Assembly (NCBI GenBank): GCA_001825565.1
Contig: MHXM01000131.1
Location: forward strand, 6,014-20,924
Length of the DNA stretch: 14,911 nucleotides
Direction of reading: 5' to 3'
Source: Desulfuromonadaceae bacterium GWC2_58_13
GTDB lineage: Bacteria > Desulfobacterota > Desulfuromonadia > Desulfuromonadales > Trichloromonadaceae
In this document: one piece after another, positions 1 to 6,745 of the stretch
How the letters are laid out: each line of letters opens with the position of its first letter
Numbering within the stretch: the first letter of the stretch is position 1
Made by a program: the position numbers and the translations under genes
The notes under the pieces: generated by a model
What the model saw: the letters and a program-made list of their open reading frames with translations, nothing else
Database searches by the model: none
What the model was told of the DNA's origin: nothing

Positions 1-447
1 TTTCGCAAGGTCGTGCTGCCCTTGCTGAAGGCCTTCAAGCCAGATGTTCTGGTCACTCAGATGGGGGTGGATTCCCTGCGAACAGATCCGCTGACACGAC
101 TGGAAATGACCACCGGGATTATCGAGTTTGCGGCCAGGGAGTTCCTGGCGACCGAGATTCCCTGGGTATGTCTCGGCGGCGGCGGATACGAAAAATTAAA
201 CGTAGCCAGGTGTTGGGCACTGCTGTGGTCGATCATCATTGGTGTCGATGTCCCAGACCCGCTGCCGTCGCGGTTTGTTGCCAAAATCCGGGAACTCGGC
301 TATGCCGAACGTCTTCTTCGCGATCGGCCGCATTGCGCGCAACCCAACGATTTTGCCCGCGCCCAGGAAGCGCTGGATAAAAATCTGGCGCTTCTGCAGC
401 GAAGGCTCTTTCCGCTCCATGGCATCGTTCCGGGAGAGAGTCGATGA
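1..447 (+). CDS. Histone deacetylase / AcuC-family deacetylase, 3' part only
   Basis: The reading frame is open from base 1, so the gene begins before the window and only the C-terminal 148 residues are present. The fragment carries two hallmarks of the zinc-dependent HDAC/AcuC/acetylpolyamine amidohydrolase superfamily. GVDSLRTDPL (residues 22-31 of the fragment) corresponds to the segment holding the last zinc-ligand Asp, in TDP. GGGGY (59-63, Tyr codon at 187-189) is the loop with the catalytic tyrosine, followed by the typical ARCW. Known members remove acetyl groups from lysines of proteins such as acetyl-CoA synthetase, or from polyamines; the substrate here cannot be told from the fragment. 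The first two zinc ligands and the His-His active-site pair would lie upstream and cannot be checked. The gene ends in an ATGA overlap with the next one, so the two are probably translationally coupled. Family assignment is firm; the subfamily is not. Confidence 0.9.
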   Translation, partial: FRKVVLPLLKAFKPDVLVTQMGVDSLRTDPLTRLEMTTGIIEFAAREFLATEIPWVCLGGGGYEKLNVARCWALLWSIIIGVDVPDPLPSRFVAKIRELGYAERLLRDRPHCAQPNDFARAQEALDKNLALLQRRLFPLHGIVPGESR

Positions 448-1274
448 GTCGGCTTGGAATGCCTCATCTGCTTGACCCGGATGGGTTTCCACTCTTTTCC
501 GTCCGGGAGATAAACCGGCTGGGGCGACCGGATAAAGAAACGATTTACCGCCAGATCATCCCCGAAGCGGTATTTGATTTGCTGGACATGGATCCTGAGA
601 TGGGTTGCGGCGCTGACGGGCCACGAAAAATCACCTTTATTTGTCCCGAGGGATTCGGCCTGCTGCGAATCGAGGCGCGTCTTGATCCGGAGGATCGCGA
701 CTGCGTTTTTTTTGTCGAGGTGGCCGATACCCCATTCCGGCAGATCGAATTGAGCTTTTGCCTGATCAACGATCCGTCCGCGCCGCGTTTCAATGTCGAT
801 GTCGATGATCGCGGCCGGGATAACTGTTTCGGCACCTTGCGGCGCAATGTGCCCGAGGAGTTAAAAGCCATGCAAGCCGGGTTGTCGCCCAATCAGGTCC
901 GGCGAGGTCTGAATATGTTTTCCCGATTTTTTCAGAAATTTGAACGTTTTATCGACGCCCTGGGCATCGATATTATCGTGGCCGAGCCACTTTCATACAA
1001 TAATGCCATTCGCTACGAACGTTACGGGTTCGATTACATCACTGGCAAGCAACTGATGTTGTGGATTGACCGTGAATTCCAGCCGGGCGGCGAACTGTTC
1101 CGGAAACTCGATGGCAGTACGCCGTTCAGGCAACCCGGGATGGAAAAAACCGTTCGCGGACGAAGTTGGGCCATCCATGACGGCATTCTCCCTTGCCCTT
1201 GGGATAATGTGAAAATTTACAAAACCGTCGGTATCCAGGCCGGCATCGATACCTTTCCCGGAAGAATCTTCTAG
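444..1274 (+). CDS. Conserved hypothetical protein with GNAT-like C-terminal motif
   Basis: This 276-residue protein is soluble, with no signal peptide or membrane segment. The ATG overlaps the stop of the deacetylase gene (ATGA) and has GGGAGAGAG just upstream, which supports this start. I do not recognise the family with confidence. The clearest clue is NNAIRYERYGF (186-196), which resembles the last conserved motif of GNAT acetyltransferases, where a helix of the form A-x-x-x-Y-E-x-x-G-F packs near the acetyl-CoA. The stretch before it (about 152-183, ending DIIVAEPL) could be the helix and strand that precede that motif. I do not see a clear acetyl-CoA pyrophosphate loop (Q/R-x-x-G-x-G/A), so the catalytic claim is weak. 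Coupling to a deacetylase gene makes a role in acylation or acyl-group recognition plausible, but this is inference. Confidence 0.8.
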   Translation: MSRLGMPHLLDPDGFPLFSVREINRLGRPDKETIYRQIIPEAVFDLLDMDPEMGCGADGPRKITFICPEGFGLLRIEARLDPEDRDCVFFVEVADTPFRQIELSFCLINDPSAPRFNVDVDDRGRDNCFGTLRRNVPEELKAMQAGLSPNQVRRGLNMFSRFFQKFERFIDALGIDIIVAEPLSYNNAIRYERYGFDYITGKQLMLWIDREFQPGGELFRKLDGSTPFRQPGMEKTVRGRSWAIHDGILPCPWDNVKIYKTVGIQAGIDTFPGRIF

Positions 1275-1296
1275 TAATCTATTAAGGAATCTGCGT

Positions 1297-2259
1297 ATGT
1301 CACCGAAACTTAATGAAATTTCACTCGACCAGGATAATTTCATCCTCTGGGCTCCCGAGCCCGGGCAAACCATCAATGTCGGACCGGAACAAATTCCCTT
1401 CGTCCTGCCGCGGATTCCGTTGCCGGTCCATCCAACGGCTCTTGAGGATGGACCCTCGACCAACGCCATCGGTCAGGGCGTCTACGATTATCTCAGAAAA
1501 TTTCCGGATTGCCCCTGCAATATCGATTATGCCGAATTGCTGCGCGACGCCTATCCGCATTTTCTGTCCGATCTCGGGTCGCAGATTCTGATGCTGGATC
1601 ACAAGGAAGTTGACAGCTATTACATCCGGCGAAAGATCACCTACATGAAAATTCTCGCCCTGCTCGACGGGGATAATCCCGGCCTGCAGCAGCGCCTTGG
1701 CATCGAATATTACAATTTGAGTCAGATGTTCACCGAGTTTGGCGAATGCCGTCAGCATTTACTCAAGGCCATGGCCTATTTTTATCGTGTTTTCAAGATG
1801 CAACCGGGAAATCTGACCGCCCTCAACTATCTGGCCCAGATCGACTACCTGTTTGGGGATTACCCTGCGGCAATAAACCGCTGGCGGCAGGTGATCGATG
1901 GTCTGGATGACGGTCCTCCGCGTCATGCGCTGACCGAAAAAGTAGCAATGATGACCGCCGAAGGCGTTCCCGAATATCCGCTGATTGACGATTTCGAACA
2001 AATATGGGCCGCCATGGAATGCTACGGCCGTGGTGAAATCGCCGAAGCGGCCACGACTTTGAATATCATCGAAGAACGGGGGAAATTTTCAGCGGCTTTT
2101 CCGTGCCCTGAATTTTACTATCTGCTCGGCATGTGTCGCAGCAAAAATGACGATCAGGGGGGGGCCTTCGAAGCGTTGGAAAAAGCCCTTGAACTGAATC
2201 CGGATTATTCCTTGGCCCAGGAAGCAAAAAATCGGTTTCTTGAGGATGGAAAGGTATGA
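1297..2259 (+). CDS. TPR-repeat protein
   Basis: This 320-residue protein is probably cytoplasmic, as it has no signal peptide. The ATG follows an AAGGAA ribosome binding site and lies 22 bp after the preceding stop, so it probably belongs to the same operon. The second half is helical and TPR-like. Around 137-204 there are two helix-turn-helix units, with LGIEYYNLSQMFTEFGE followed by the TALNYLAQIDYLFGDYPAAI type of pattern. The best canonical repeat is at 272-305 (YYLLGMCRSK ... AFEALEKALELNPDY), including the usual Pro at the repeat end. The first 130 residues match nothing I know; they contain a DCPC pair at 71-74. TPR proteins act as protein-binding scaffolds; the partner here may be one of the two upstream gene products. 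The function is otherwise unknown. Confidence 0.82.
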   Translation: MSPKLNEISLDQDNFILWAPEPGQTINVGPEQIPFVLPRIPLPVHPTALEDGPSTNAIGQGVYDYLRKFPDCPCNIDYAELLRDAYPHFLSDLGSQILMLDHKEVDSYYIRRKITYMKILALLDGDNPGLQQRLGIEYYNLSQMFTEFGECRQHLLKAMAYFYRVFKMQPGNLTALNYLAQIDYLFGDYPAAINRWRQVIDGLDDGPPRHALTEKVAMMTAEGVPEYPLIDDFEQIWAAMECYGRGEIAEAATTLNIIEERGKFSAAFPCPEFYYLLGMCRSKNDDQGGAFEALEKALELNPDYSLAQEAKNRFLEDGKV

Positions 2260-2278
2260 GGATTGAGGCGCATGGCCT

Positions 2279-2301
2279 GCTGTTGTGTTAACTACAACAG
2301 C
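2279..2301. repeat. Perfect 8-bp inverted repeat, candidate operator
   Basis: GCTGTTGT, a 7-base centre (GTTAACT), then ACAACAGC, a perfect dyad in the gap between the TPR gene and the WPLF-repeat gene. It overlaps the -35 box and spacer of a candidate promoter (2283-2311), where a repressor would be expected to bind. It is not followed directly by a T-run (the nearest begins near 2318), so an intrinsic terminator is less likely. The structure is seen in the sequence; the operator role is inferred. Confidence 0.5.
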
Positions 2302-2311
2302 GTGATACTAT
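2283..2311 (+). promoter_or_regulatory. Candidate sigma-70 promoter for the WPLF-repeat / mla operon
   Basis: TTGTGT (2283-2288), a 17-base spacer and TACTAT (2306-2311), with a TG at 2303-2304 that gives an extended -10. Transcription would begin near 2318, about 45 bases before the ATG at 2363. The -35 box matches only its first three bases, so the call rests on the extended -10, the spacing and the intergenic position. Confidence 0.4.
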
Positions 2312-2362
2312 TGGCGCTCTTTTTTAAAATGTGATGTTTTCCGTTGTCCAGGGTAGGCATGC

Positions 2363-3826
2363 ATGTTGTTGCGCTTGTTTTTGCTGATACCGTTTTTATG
2401 TCTGCTGCCGATATCTGAAACGGTTGCCAGCGAGCCGAATGGTTGGTTGACATTCTGGCCCCTGGTCGATTATCGCAGTGCTCCCGAGGCCGATTACCAC
2501 AGTCTGCATATTCTCGGCCCTCTGGTAAAAAGCGAAAAAAAGGGGGCTGAATCCGAATTCGCTCTGCGGCCGCTGTTTTACCGGGCCGCCGATCAACAGG
2601 GGGTGAGCCTCAGCGAGTTTCTATATCCGGTGGCCTCTCTGAAAAAAGCCCCCGACCATGTTTCTTTTCAACTGTTGCATTTGGTCAACTACGATTTCGG
2701 TTCGTCCGAACAGGGCAGCAACAATGAATTCCTGGCCTTCCCGCTGGTTTTTTACGGCCAGACCGAGGATCAGGGGGATTATTTTGCCGTGTTTCCTTTT
2801 GGCGGCAAAATACTGGGCCGTTTCTGGCGCGATGAAATTCGTTTCACCCTGTTCCCCCTCTATTCGCAAACCCGCAAGGGCACAACGACAACGACTAATA
2901 TCCTCTGGCCTTTTCTGTCGCGGGTACTGGGCGAAAACGAAACGGGGATGGCATTCTGGCCATTGTTCGGTCACAGTCGGAAAACCGATGTTTACAGCAA
3001 ACAGTTCTATCTGTGGCCGATTTTCTTCCACTATGACCTGAACCTCGATGCGGAGTCGCCGACACGGTTGCGGGCGATTTTCCCGTTCTACGTATCCGAA
3101 GAATCCGCGGAGAGGTCCTCCACCGCGGTCTTTTGGCCATTCTTTACTCATCATGTCAACCATTCCAAGGGGGATGAGGAATGGAATTTCCCCATGCCCC
3201 TTTTTCGCATAACCCGAGGAGAGTCCAGGCACGGCAACCGTTTTCTTCCGATTTATGCCGACGAAACCATCGGCAGCAATCGCAAGCGCTGGTTTGGCTG
3301 GCCGATTTACAAGATCGAGGAAACCCATACCGAAATTTTCGATCGACGGCGTGATCGTGTCCTGTTTTTTTTATATTCGAACCTCGAAGAGAAGCTCAAG
3401 AAAGAGGTTGAGCCGTACAAGAAACGGGTGGCACTGTGGCCGCTGTTTTCTTATCAAAAAATCAAGAATGTGTCGCATTTTCATCTGCTGGCCCCAATGG
3501 AGCCGTTTTTCCCGGACAATCAAGCCCTGGAACGGAACTGGTCGCCGCTGTGGCGTTTTTATCAGCGCAAATGGGATGCCAGCGGCAATAGCGCGTCGAC
3601 CCTGTTCTGGAATCTTTACTGGAAAGAGGTGCGTGGCAACGATTTGGCCATGGAGGTTTTTCCCCTGTTTGCCTACTCGAAGGAAGCCGGCAAGGGAAAC
3701 GATCTATCGTTGTTGAAGGGGTTGTTTCGCTACCGTAGCGACGGCAGGGAGACCCGAGTTAACTTGCTGTATCTTCCCTGGGGTATTACCTGGGGGAGTA
3801 ACCCGTCCTCCGAAGCATCACTGTAA
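2363..3826 (+). CDS. Secreted protein with many aromatic WPLF-type beta repeats
   Basis: This 487-residue protein starts with a hydrophobic signal peptide (residues 1-23, likely cleavage after VAS). I recognise no named family. The mature part is filled with short, probably beta-strand segments of the form aromatic/aliphatic-W/F-P-L/I/F-F/Y. Examples are FWPLVDY (31-37), LRPLFY (68-73), FPLVFY (126-131), FTLFPLY (161-167), FWPLFGH (198-204), LWPIFFHY (217-224), FWPFFTHH (257-264), GWPIYKI (312-318), LWPLFSY (358-364), LFWNLYW (414-420) and EVFPLFAY (431-438). They are separated by charged, turn-rich stretches, mostly at about 20-40 residue spacing. This suggests a repetitive beta structure in the envelope, such as an outer-membrane barrel or a periplasmic beta protein. 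The gene lies 17 bp before mlaE and probably shares its operon, so a role in lipid handling at the outer membrane is a fair guess. No enzyme motif is visible. Confidence 0.8.
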   Translation: MLLRLFLLIPFLCLLPISETVASEPNGWLTFWPLVDYRSAPEADYHSLHILGPLVKSEKKGAESEFALRPLFYRAADQQGVSLSEFLYPVASLKKAPDHVSFQLLHLVNYDFGSSEQGSNNEFLAFPLVFYGQTEDQGDYFAVFPFGGKILGRFWRDEIRFTLFPLYSQTRKGTTTTTNILWPFLSRVLGENETGMAFWPLFGHSRKTDVYSKQFYLWPIFFHYDLNLDAESPTRLRAIFPFYVSEESAERSSTAVFWPFFTHHVNHSKGDEEWNFPMPLFRITRGESRHGNRFLPIYADETIGSNRKRWFGWPIYKIEETHTEIFDRRRDRVLFFLYSNLEEKLKKEVEPYKKRVALWPLFSYQKIKNVSHFHLLAPMEPFFPDNQALERNWSPLWRFYQRKWDASGNSASTLFWNLYWKEVRGNDLAMEVFPLFAYSKEAGKGNDLSLLKGLFRYRSDGRETRVNLLYLPWGITWGSNPSSEASL

Positions 3827-3843
3827 CCGTCGAGGATCGCTGG

Positions 3844-4611
3844 ATGATCGAAGCCCTGGGGCGCAATATTCTGAACCTGATGCAGACCGCGGGCGAAATG
3901 GTTAAACTGTTCGCTCAAACGGTCTTTTATTTTAAGGAAGTTCCGCGCAATCTTCCGTCGATATTCCGCCAGTTGGCAGAAGTCGGCATCGGCACGCTTC
4001 CGGTGGCCTCGGTTCTGGCTCTGTTCGTCGGCATGGTGTTGGCGCTGCAGACCGGTTCGGAACTGGCCCTCTACGGTTCTCAGGAAGCGATTGGAGCCAT
4101 TGTCGGTCTTTCCATGGTGAAGGAACTGGGACCGGTGATGACCTGCCTGCTGGTGGCCGGTCGGGTTGGCTCGTCGATGGCTGCCGAAGTGGGCGCCATG
4201 CAGGTTTACGAAGAAATCGACGCCCTCAAGACCCTGGAAATCAGCCCGATTCGATACCTGGCCATGCCCAGGCTTCTGGCTTGTCTGTTGGCCGCGCCGG
4301 CGCTGGTGATTTTTTCCATGCTGATCGGCATTGCCGGCGGGGCATTTATCAGCGACATCAACCCGGCCATCAACGTGCCTTATAACGTTTATTACGAGAA
4401 CATGGTTCGGGCAATCGGCTATCTGGATATCGTCAAGGGAATTGTCAAGGCTACGGTGTTTGGCGGCATTGTCGCCCATGTCGGCTGCTACGTCGGTTTC
4501 AAGACCCGTGGCGGAGCCCGTGGAATCGGCCAGTCCACCACTCGAGCCGTGGTGATGTCCTTCCTGATTATTCTGGTCGCGGACTATTTTCTCAGTCGCC
4601 TGATGATGTGA
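3844..4611 (+). CDS. mlaE: MlaE-family lipid ABC transporter permease
   Basis: This 255-residue inner-membrane protein has the full length of the MlaE/YrbE family. The ATG has GAGG eight bases upstream. After an amphipathic N-terminal region (1-45), hydrophobic helices lie around 50-70, 82-110, 142-175, 195-218 and 235-250. The family's conserved cytoplasmic segment is clear: MVKELGPVMT (91-100), the AGRVGSSMAAE stretch (105-115) and EEIDALKTLEISP (123-135), which couples to the ATPase. Known MlaE permeases work as a dimer with MlaF and a ring of MlaD to move phospholipids between the inner membrane and the periplasm. The gene is followed 30 bp later by mlaF and then mlaD, so the core transporter is complete. 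No mlaB or mlaC is present in this operon. The symbol is by family homology; transport direction and substrate are not shown by the sequence. Confidence 0.94.
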   Translation: MIEALGRNILNLMQTAGEMVKLFAQTVFYFKEVPRNLPSIFRQLAEVGIGTLPVASVLALFVGMVLALQTGSELALYGSQEAIGAIVGLSMVKELGPVMTCLLVAGRVGSSMAAEVGAMQVYEEIDALKTLEISPIRYLAMPRLLACLLAAPALVIFSMLIGIAGGAFISDINPAINVPYNVYYENMVRAIGYLDIVKGIVKATVFGGIVAHVGCYVGFKTRGGARGIGQSTTRAVVMSFLIILVADYFLSRLMM

Positions 4612-4641
4612 CGGCTTTATCAACTTTTAGGCGAACTTTCG

Positions 4642-5469
4642 ATGAGTGTCTTCTTAAGGAAAATGTTGCACCGATTTGCTCCTGTCAGCGAACAGGTGTC
4701 CAATTACGAGGACTCCCGAGGCGTCAGCTTGCGCATCGAGAACCTCAATAAGTCTTTTGATGGCAATCATGTGCTGCGCGGTATCAATCTGGACATTCAG
4801 GCGGGTGAAACGTTTTCCATCATCGGCCCGTCTGGCACCGGGAAAAGCGTCCTTCTGAAGCACATCGTAAAATTGATTTCGCCGGACAGCGGCACGATCT
4901 TCATTGACGGCCAGGATATCTTCGCCCCCGATGCCGACAAGACGCCCAAAAACTACCGCTACAGCATGGTGTTTCAGACCTCCGCTTTGTTCAATTCCCT
5001 TTCCGTTGGGGAGAACGTCGGTCTCTGGTTGCGGGAAAAGCGGGTGTGCCCCGAAAAACGTATCCGCCGCATCATCCGGGAAAAACTGCGGCTGGTTGGA
5101 CTTGAAGGAAAAGAAGAGTTAATGATTTCGGAGCTTTCCGGAGGAATGAAGAAACGGGTGGCGATTGCACGCTCGTTGGCGATGAATCCGGATCTGATTC
5201 TTTACGATGAGCCGACCGCCGAACTCGACCCGGTCACTTCCGATGAACTTGCCCGGGTCATTATTAATCTGAAAAAAGAGGTCAAACTGACGACTATTAT
5301 CGTCAGCCATGATCTCAACTTTGCGCTTTACCTGTCGGACCGGGTGGCGATGATCAATCCAGAGGGAATTGTTGAAGTGGGCACCCCTGAACAGATTAAG
5401 GCCAGCGATAACCCCGTGGTCAAAAAATTCATATATACCACGACCAAAGGGATCAAGGGAGAGGGATGA
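4642..5469 (+). CDS. mlaF: MlaF-family ABC transporter ATP-binding protein
   Basis: This 275-residue cytoplasmic ATPase has every ABC motif: Walker A GPSGTGKS (62-69), Q-loop Gln112 in MVFQTSALF, signature LSGGM (165-169), Walker B LILYDE (185-190) with the catalytic Glu, a D-loop within PTAELDP (191-197) and the switch His223 in VSHD. The MVFQTSALFNSLSVGENV stretch is typical of the MlaF/YrbF branch. About 27 residues precede the nucleotide-binding domain, more than in E. coli MlaF. A later ATG exists (codon 8), but the segment has only a modest AGG before the first ATG, so the exact start is uncertain. It powers the MlaE permease encoded just upstream; the next gene, mlaD, begins 3 bp after its stop. 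The operon order E-F-D differs from the F-E-D-C-B order of E. coli. Confidence 0.94.
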   Translation: MSVFLRKMLHRFAPVSEQVSNYEDSRGVSLRIENLNKSFDGNHVLRGINLDIQAGETFSIIGPSGTGKSVLLKHIVKLISPDSGTIFIDGQDIFAPDADKTPKNYRYSMVFQTSALFNSLSVGENVGLWLREKRVCPEKRIRRIIREKLRLVGLEGKEELMISELSGGMKKRVAIARSLAMNPDLILYDEPTAELDPVTSDELARVIINLKKEVKLTTIIVSHDLNFALYLSDRVAMINPEGIVEVGTPEQIKASDNPVVKKFIYTTTKGIKGEG

Positions 5470-5472
5470 ATC

Positions 5473-6561
5473 ATGGCGATGTCGACTGAGAAAAAGGTCG
5501 GATTTTTTTTCCTGCTGACCCTGCTTGTGCTTGCCGTAATGATCGAACTGGTTGAGGACTGGCAACCGTTCACCGAGCAGAAGGCGTACCGGACTTATTT
5601 CGATACGGCGGTCGGCATCAAATTGGGCGACCCGGTAAAAATAGCCGGGGTTGAAGTCGGTAAAATCCTCAATATCAGTATCGAAGAATCCAAGGTCCGG
5701 ATCGACTTTTATGTTGGTGAAAATACGGTCATCAAGGAAGATTCCGTCGCTGAAATCCGTCAGACCAACCTTCTTGGCGGGCAGTTTCTCGGGATTTCGT
5801 TCGGTGCTCGGGACAGTGCTCCCTTGGGGCCCGGTAGCGCGATTCCTTCAAAGGAACGGGTAAATATCGACCAGTTGATCACCAATCTCGACCATAACCA
5901 GGAGCGGGTCTTCGGTCAATTGGGAGAACTTGTCGAACAGAGCCGCGATTCGATCGTCAACGCCGCATCCAGAATGGAAAGCGTCCTGCAAAAGATAGAT
6001 CAGGGGGAAGGAACTCTCGGCCGGATCATCAACGATCCCGGGTTGTACGAAGAGATTGAAGGCGCCGTCGGCGAACTGAACGGAGTGCTGGGCCGGCTGG
6101 AAAAAGGTGAAGGGACGCTGGGTAAACTGTTAACCGACACATCCCTGTATGAAGATGCATCGGTCATGGTGGCCGATCTTCGTACCATTTCGGACCGGTT
6201 GAAAAATGGGCAGGGGACCTTTGGCCGGTTGCTGGTCGAGGATGAGCTGTATGCCAATGCCAACGATGCCCTGATCAATATCAGGGACCTTACGGCCAAG
6301 GTGAACAATGGGACCGGCGCTTTCGGCAAACTGGTTAACGATGACAGGCTGTACGATGAAGCTCTCGCTACCGTCGAAAGAATCAAAAGTATTGCCGCAA
6401 AAATAGATCAAGGCGAAGGGACGCTCGGCCGCCTGGTCAACGAGGACGGCCTTTATCGGGATGCCACCACCACTTTGCACAAGGTCGAAAAGACCGTGGA
6501 TGGCATGAGTGACTCAGGTCCCTTGTCGGCTCTCGGAGTTGTTGTGGGAACCATGTTCTGA
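5473..6561 (+). CDS. mlaD: MlaD-family MCE-domain protein with five C-terminal tandem repeats
   Basis: This 362-residue protein has one N-terminal membrane helix (about 9-27) and then a periplasmic MCE domain (38-115), recognisable from the YFDTAVGIKLGDPVKIAGV and VGKI segments and from LLGGQFLGIS (100-109). MCE domains of MlaD proteins form a hexameric ring through which lipids pass on the MlaEF transporter. Residues 130-176 look helical. Then come five 34-residue repeats (177-346) of the pattern G-x-G-T-L-G-R/K-L-x-x-D/E-x-x-L-Y followed by a helix. E. coli MlaD is about half as long and lacks such an extension, which is probably helical and could lengthen the periplasmic channel or reach a partner. 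The start lies 3 bp after the mlaF stop with GGGAGAGGG upstream; a second ATG two codons later is also possible. It ends the operon; no terminator is obvious. Confidence 0.92.
   Translation: MAMSTEKKVGFFFLLTLLVLAVMIELVEDWQPFTEQKAYRTYFDTAVGIKLGDPVKIAGVEVGKILNISIEESKVRIDFYVGENTVIKEDSVAEIRQTNLLGGQFLGISFGARDSAPLGPGSAIPSKERVNIDQLITNLDHNQERVFGQLGELVEQSRDSIVNAASRMESVLQKIDQGEGTLGRIINDPGLYEEIEGAVGELNGVLGRLEKGEGTLGKLLTDTSLYEDASVMVADLRTISDRLKNGQGTFGRLLVEDELYANANDALINIRDLTAKVNNGTGAFGKLVNDDRLYDEALATVERIKSIAAKIDQGEGTLGRLVNEDGLYRDATTTLHKVEKTVDGMSDSGPLSALGVVVGTMF
6001..6510 (+). repeat. Five 102-bp (34-residue) coding repeats in mlaD
   Basis: Units begin at 6001, 6103, 6205, 6307 and 6409, in exact register with no insertions, and each encodes 34 residues (the last unit fades at its end). 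Invariant or near-invariant positions in the protein are G2, G4, G7, L15 and Y16 of each unit (e.g. QGEGTLGR ... GLY). The first and fifth units are the most alike, both preceded by KID. The DNA of the units has diverged, so the repeat is kept at protein level rather than being a recent expansion. Confidence 0.9.
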
Positions 6562-6745
6562 TGAATCTGCTGAGGACGTAACGGTGAAATGCCTTTGTGG
6601 GTATCGTTAAATCGCGGTTAATAAAGACAGCCAATGATAGAACCCTCCTTAATCCGGGCCAAATATACTTTTCACGAATTTTGCATGTAAACATTGTTTC
6701 GTTTGAATTTGCCATCCGGCGCCGCGCTTGCTGGGAGTAACCCCC

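Noticed and set aside
3730..4623. Long minus-strand open frame opposite mlaE.
   Set aside because: It is antisense to a clear MlaE permease, is rich in His/Gln/Arg as antisense frames of such genes tend to be, and has no family features.
6664..6669. TATACT, a good -10 hexamer upstream of the cytochrome operon.
   Set aside because: No recognisable -35 at 15-19 bases upstream (the area reads AACCCT). An activator-dependent promoter is possible, but nothing in the sequence shows it.
6669..6685. Sigma-54-like -24/-12 element upstream of the decaheme cytochrome (CACG, four bases, TTGCA with correct spacing).
   Set aside because: The nearly invariant GG of the -24 box is TT here, so it does not meet the minimum for a sigma-54 promoter.
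6562..6745. Possible cyclic-dinucleotide (GEMM) riboswitch, common before cytochrome genes in this group.
   Set aside because: I looked for the conserved core segments of the aptamer, such as the ACGCAAAGC-type stretch, and found none.
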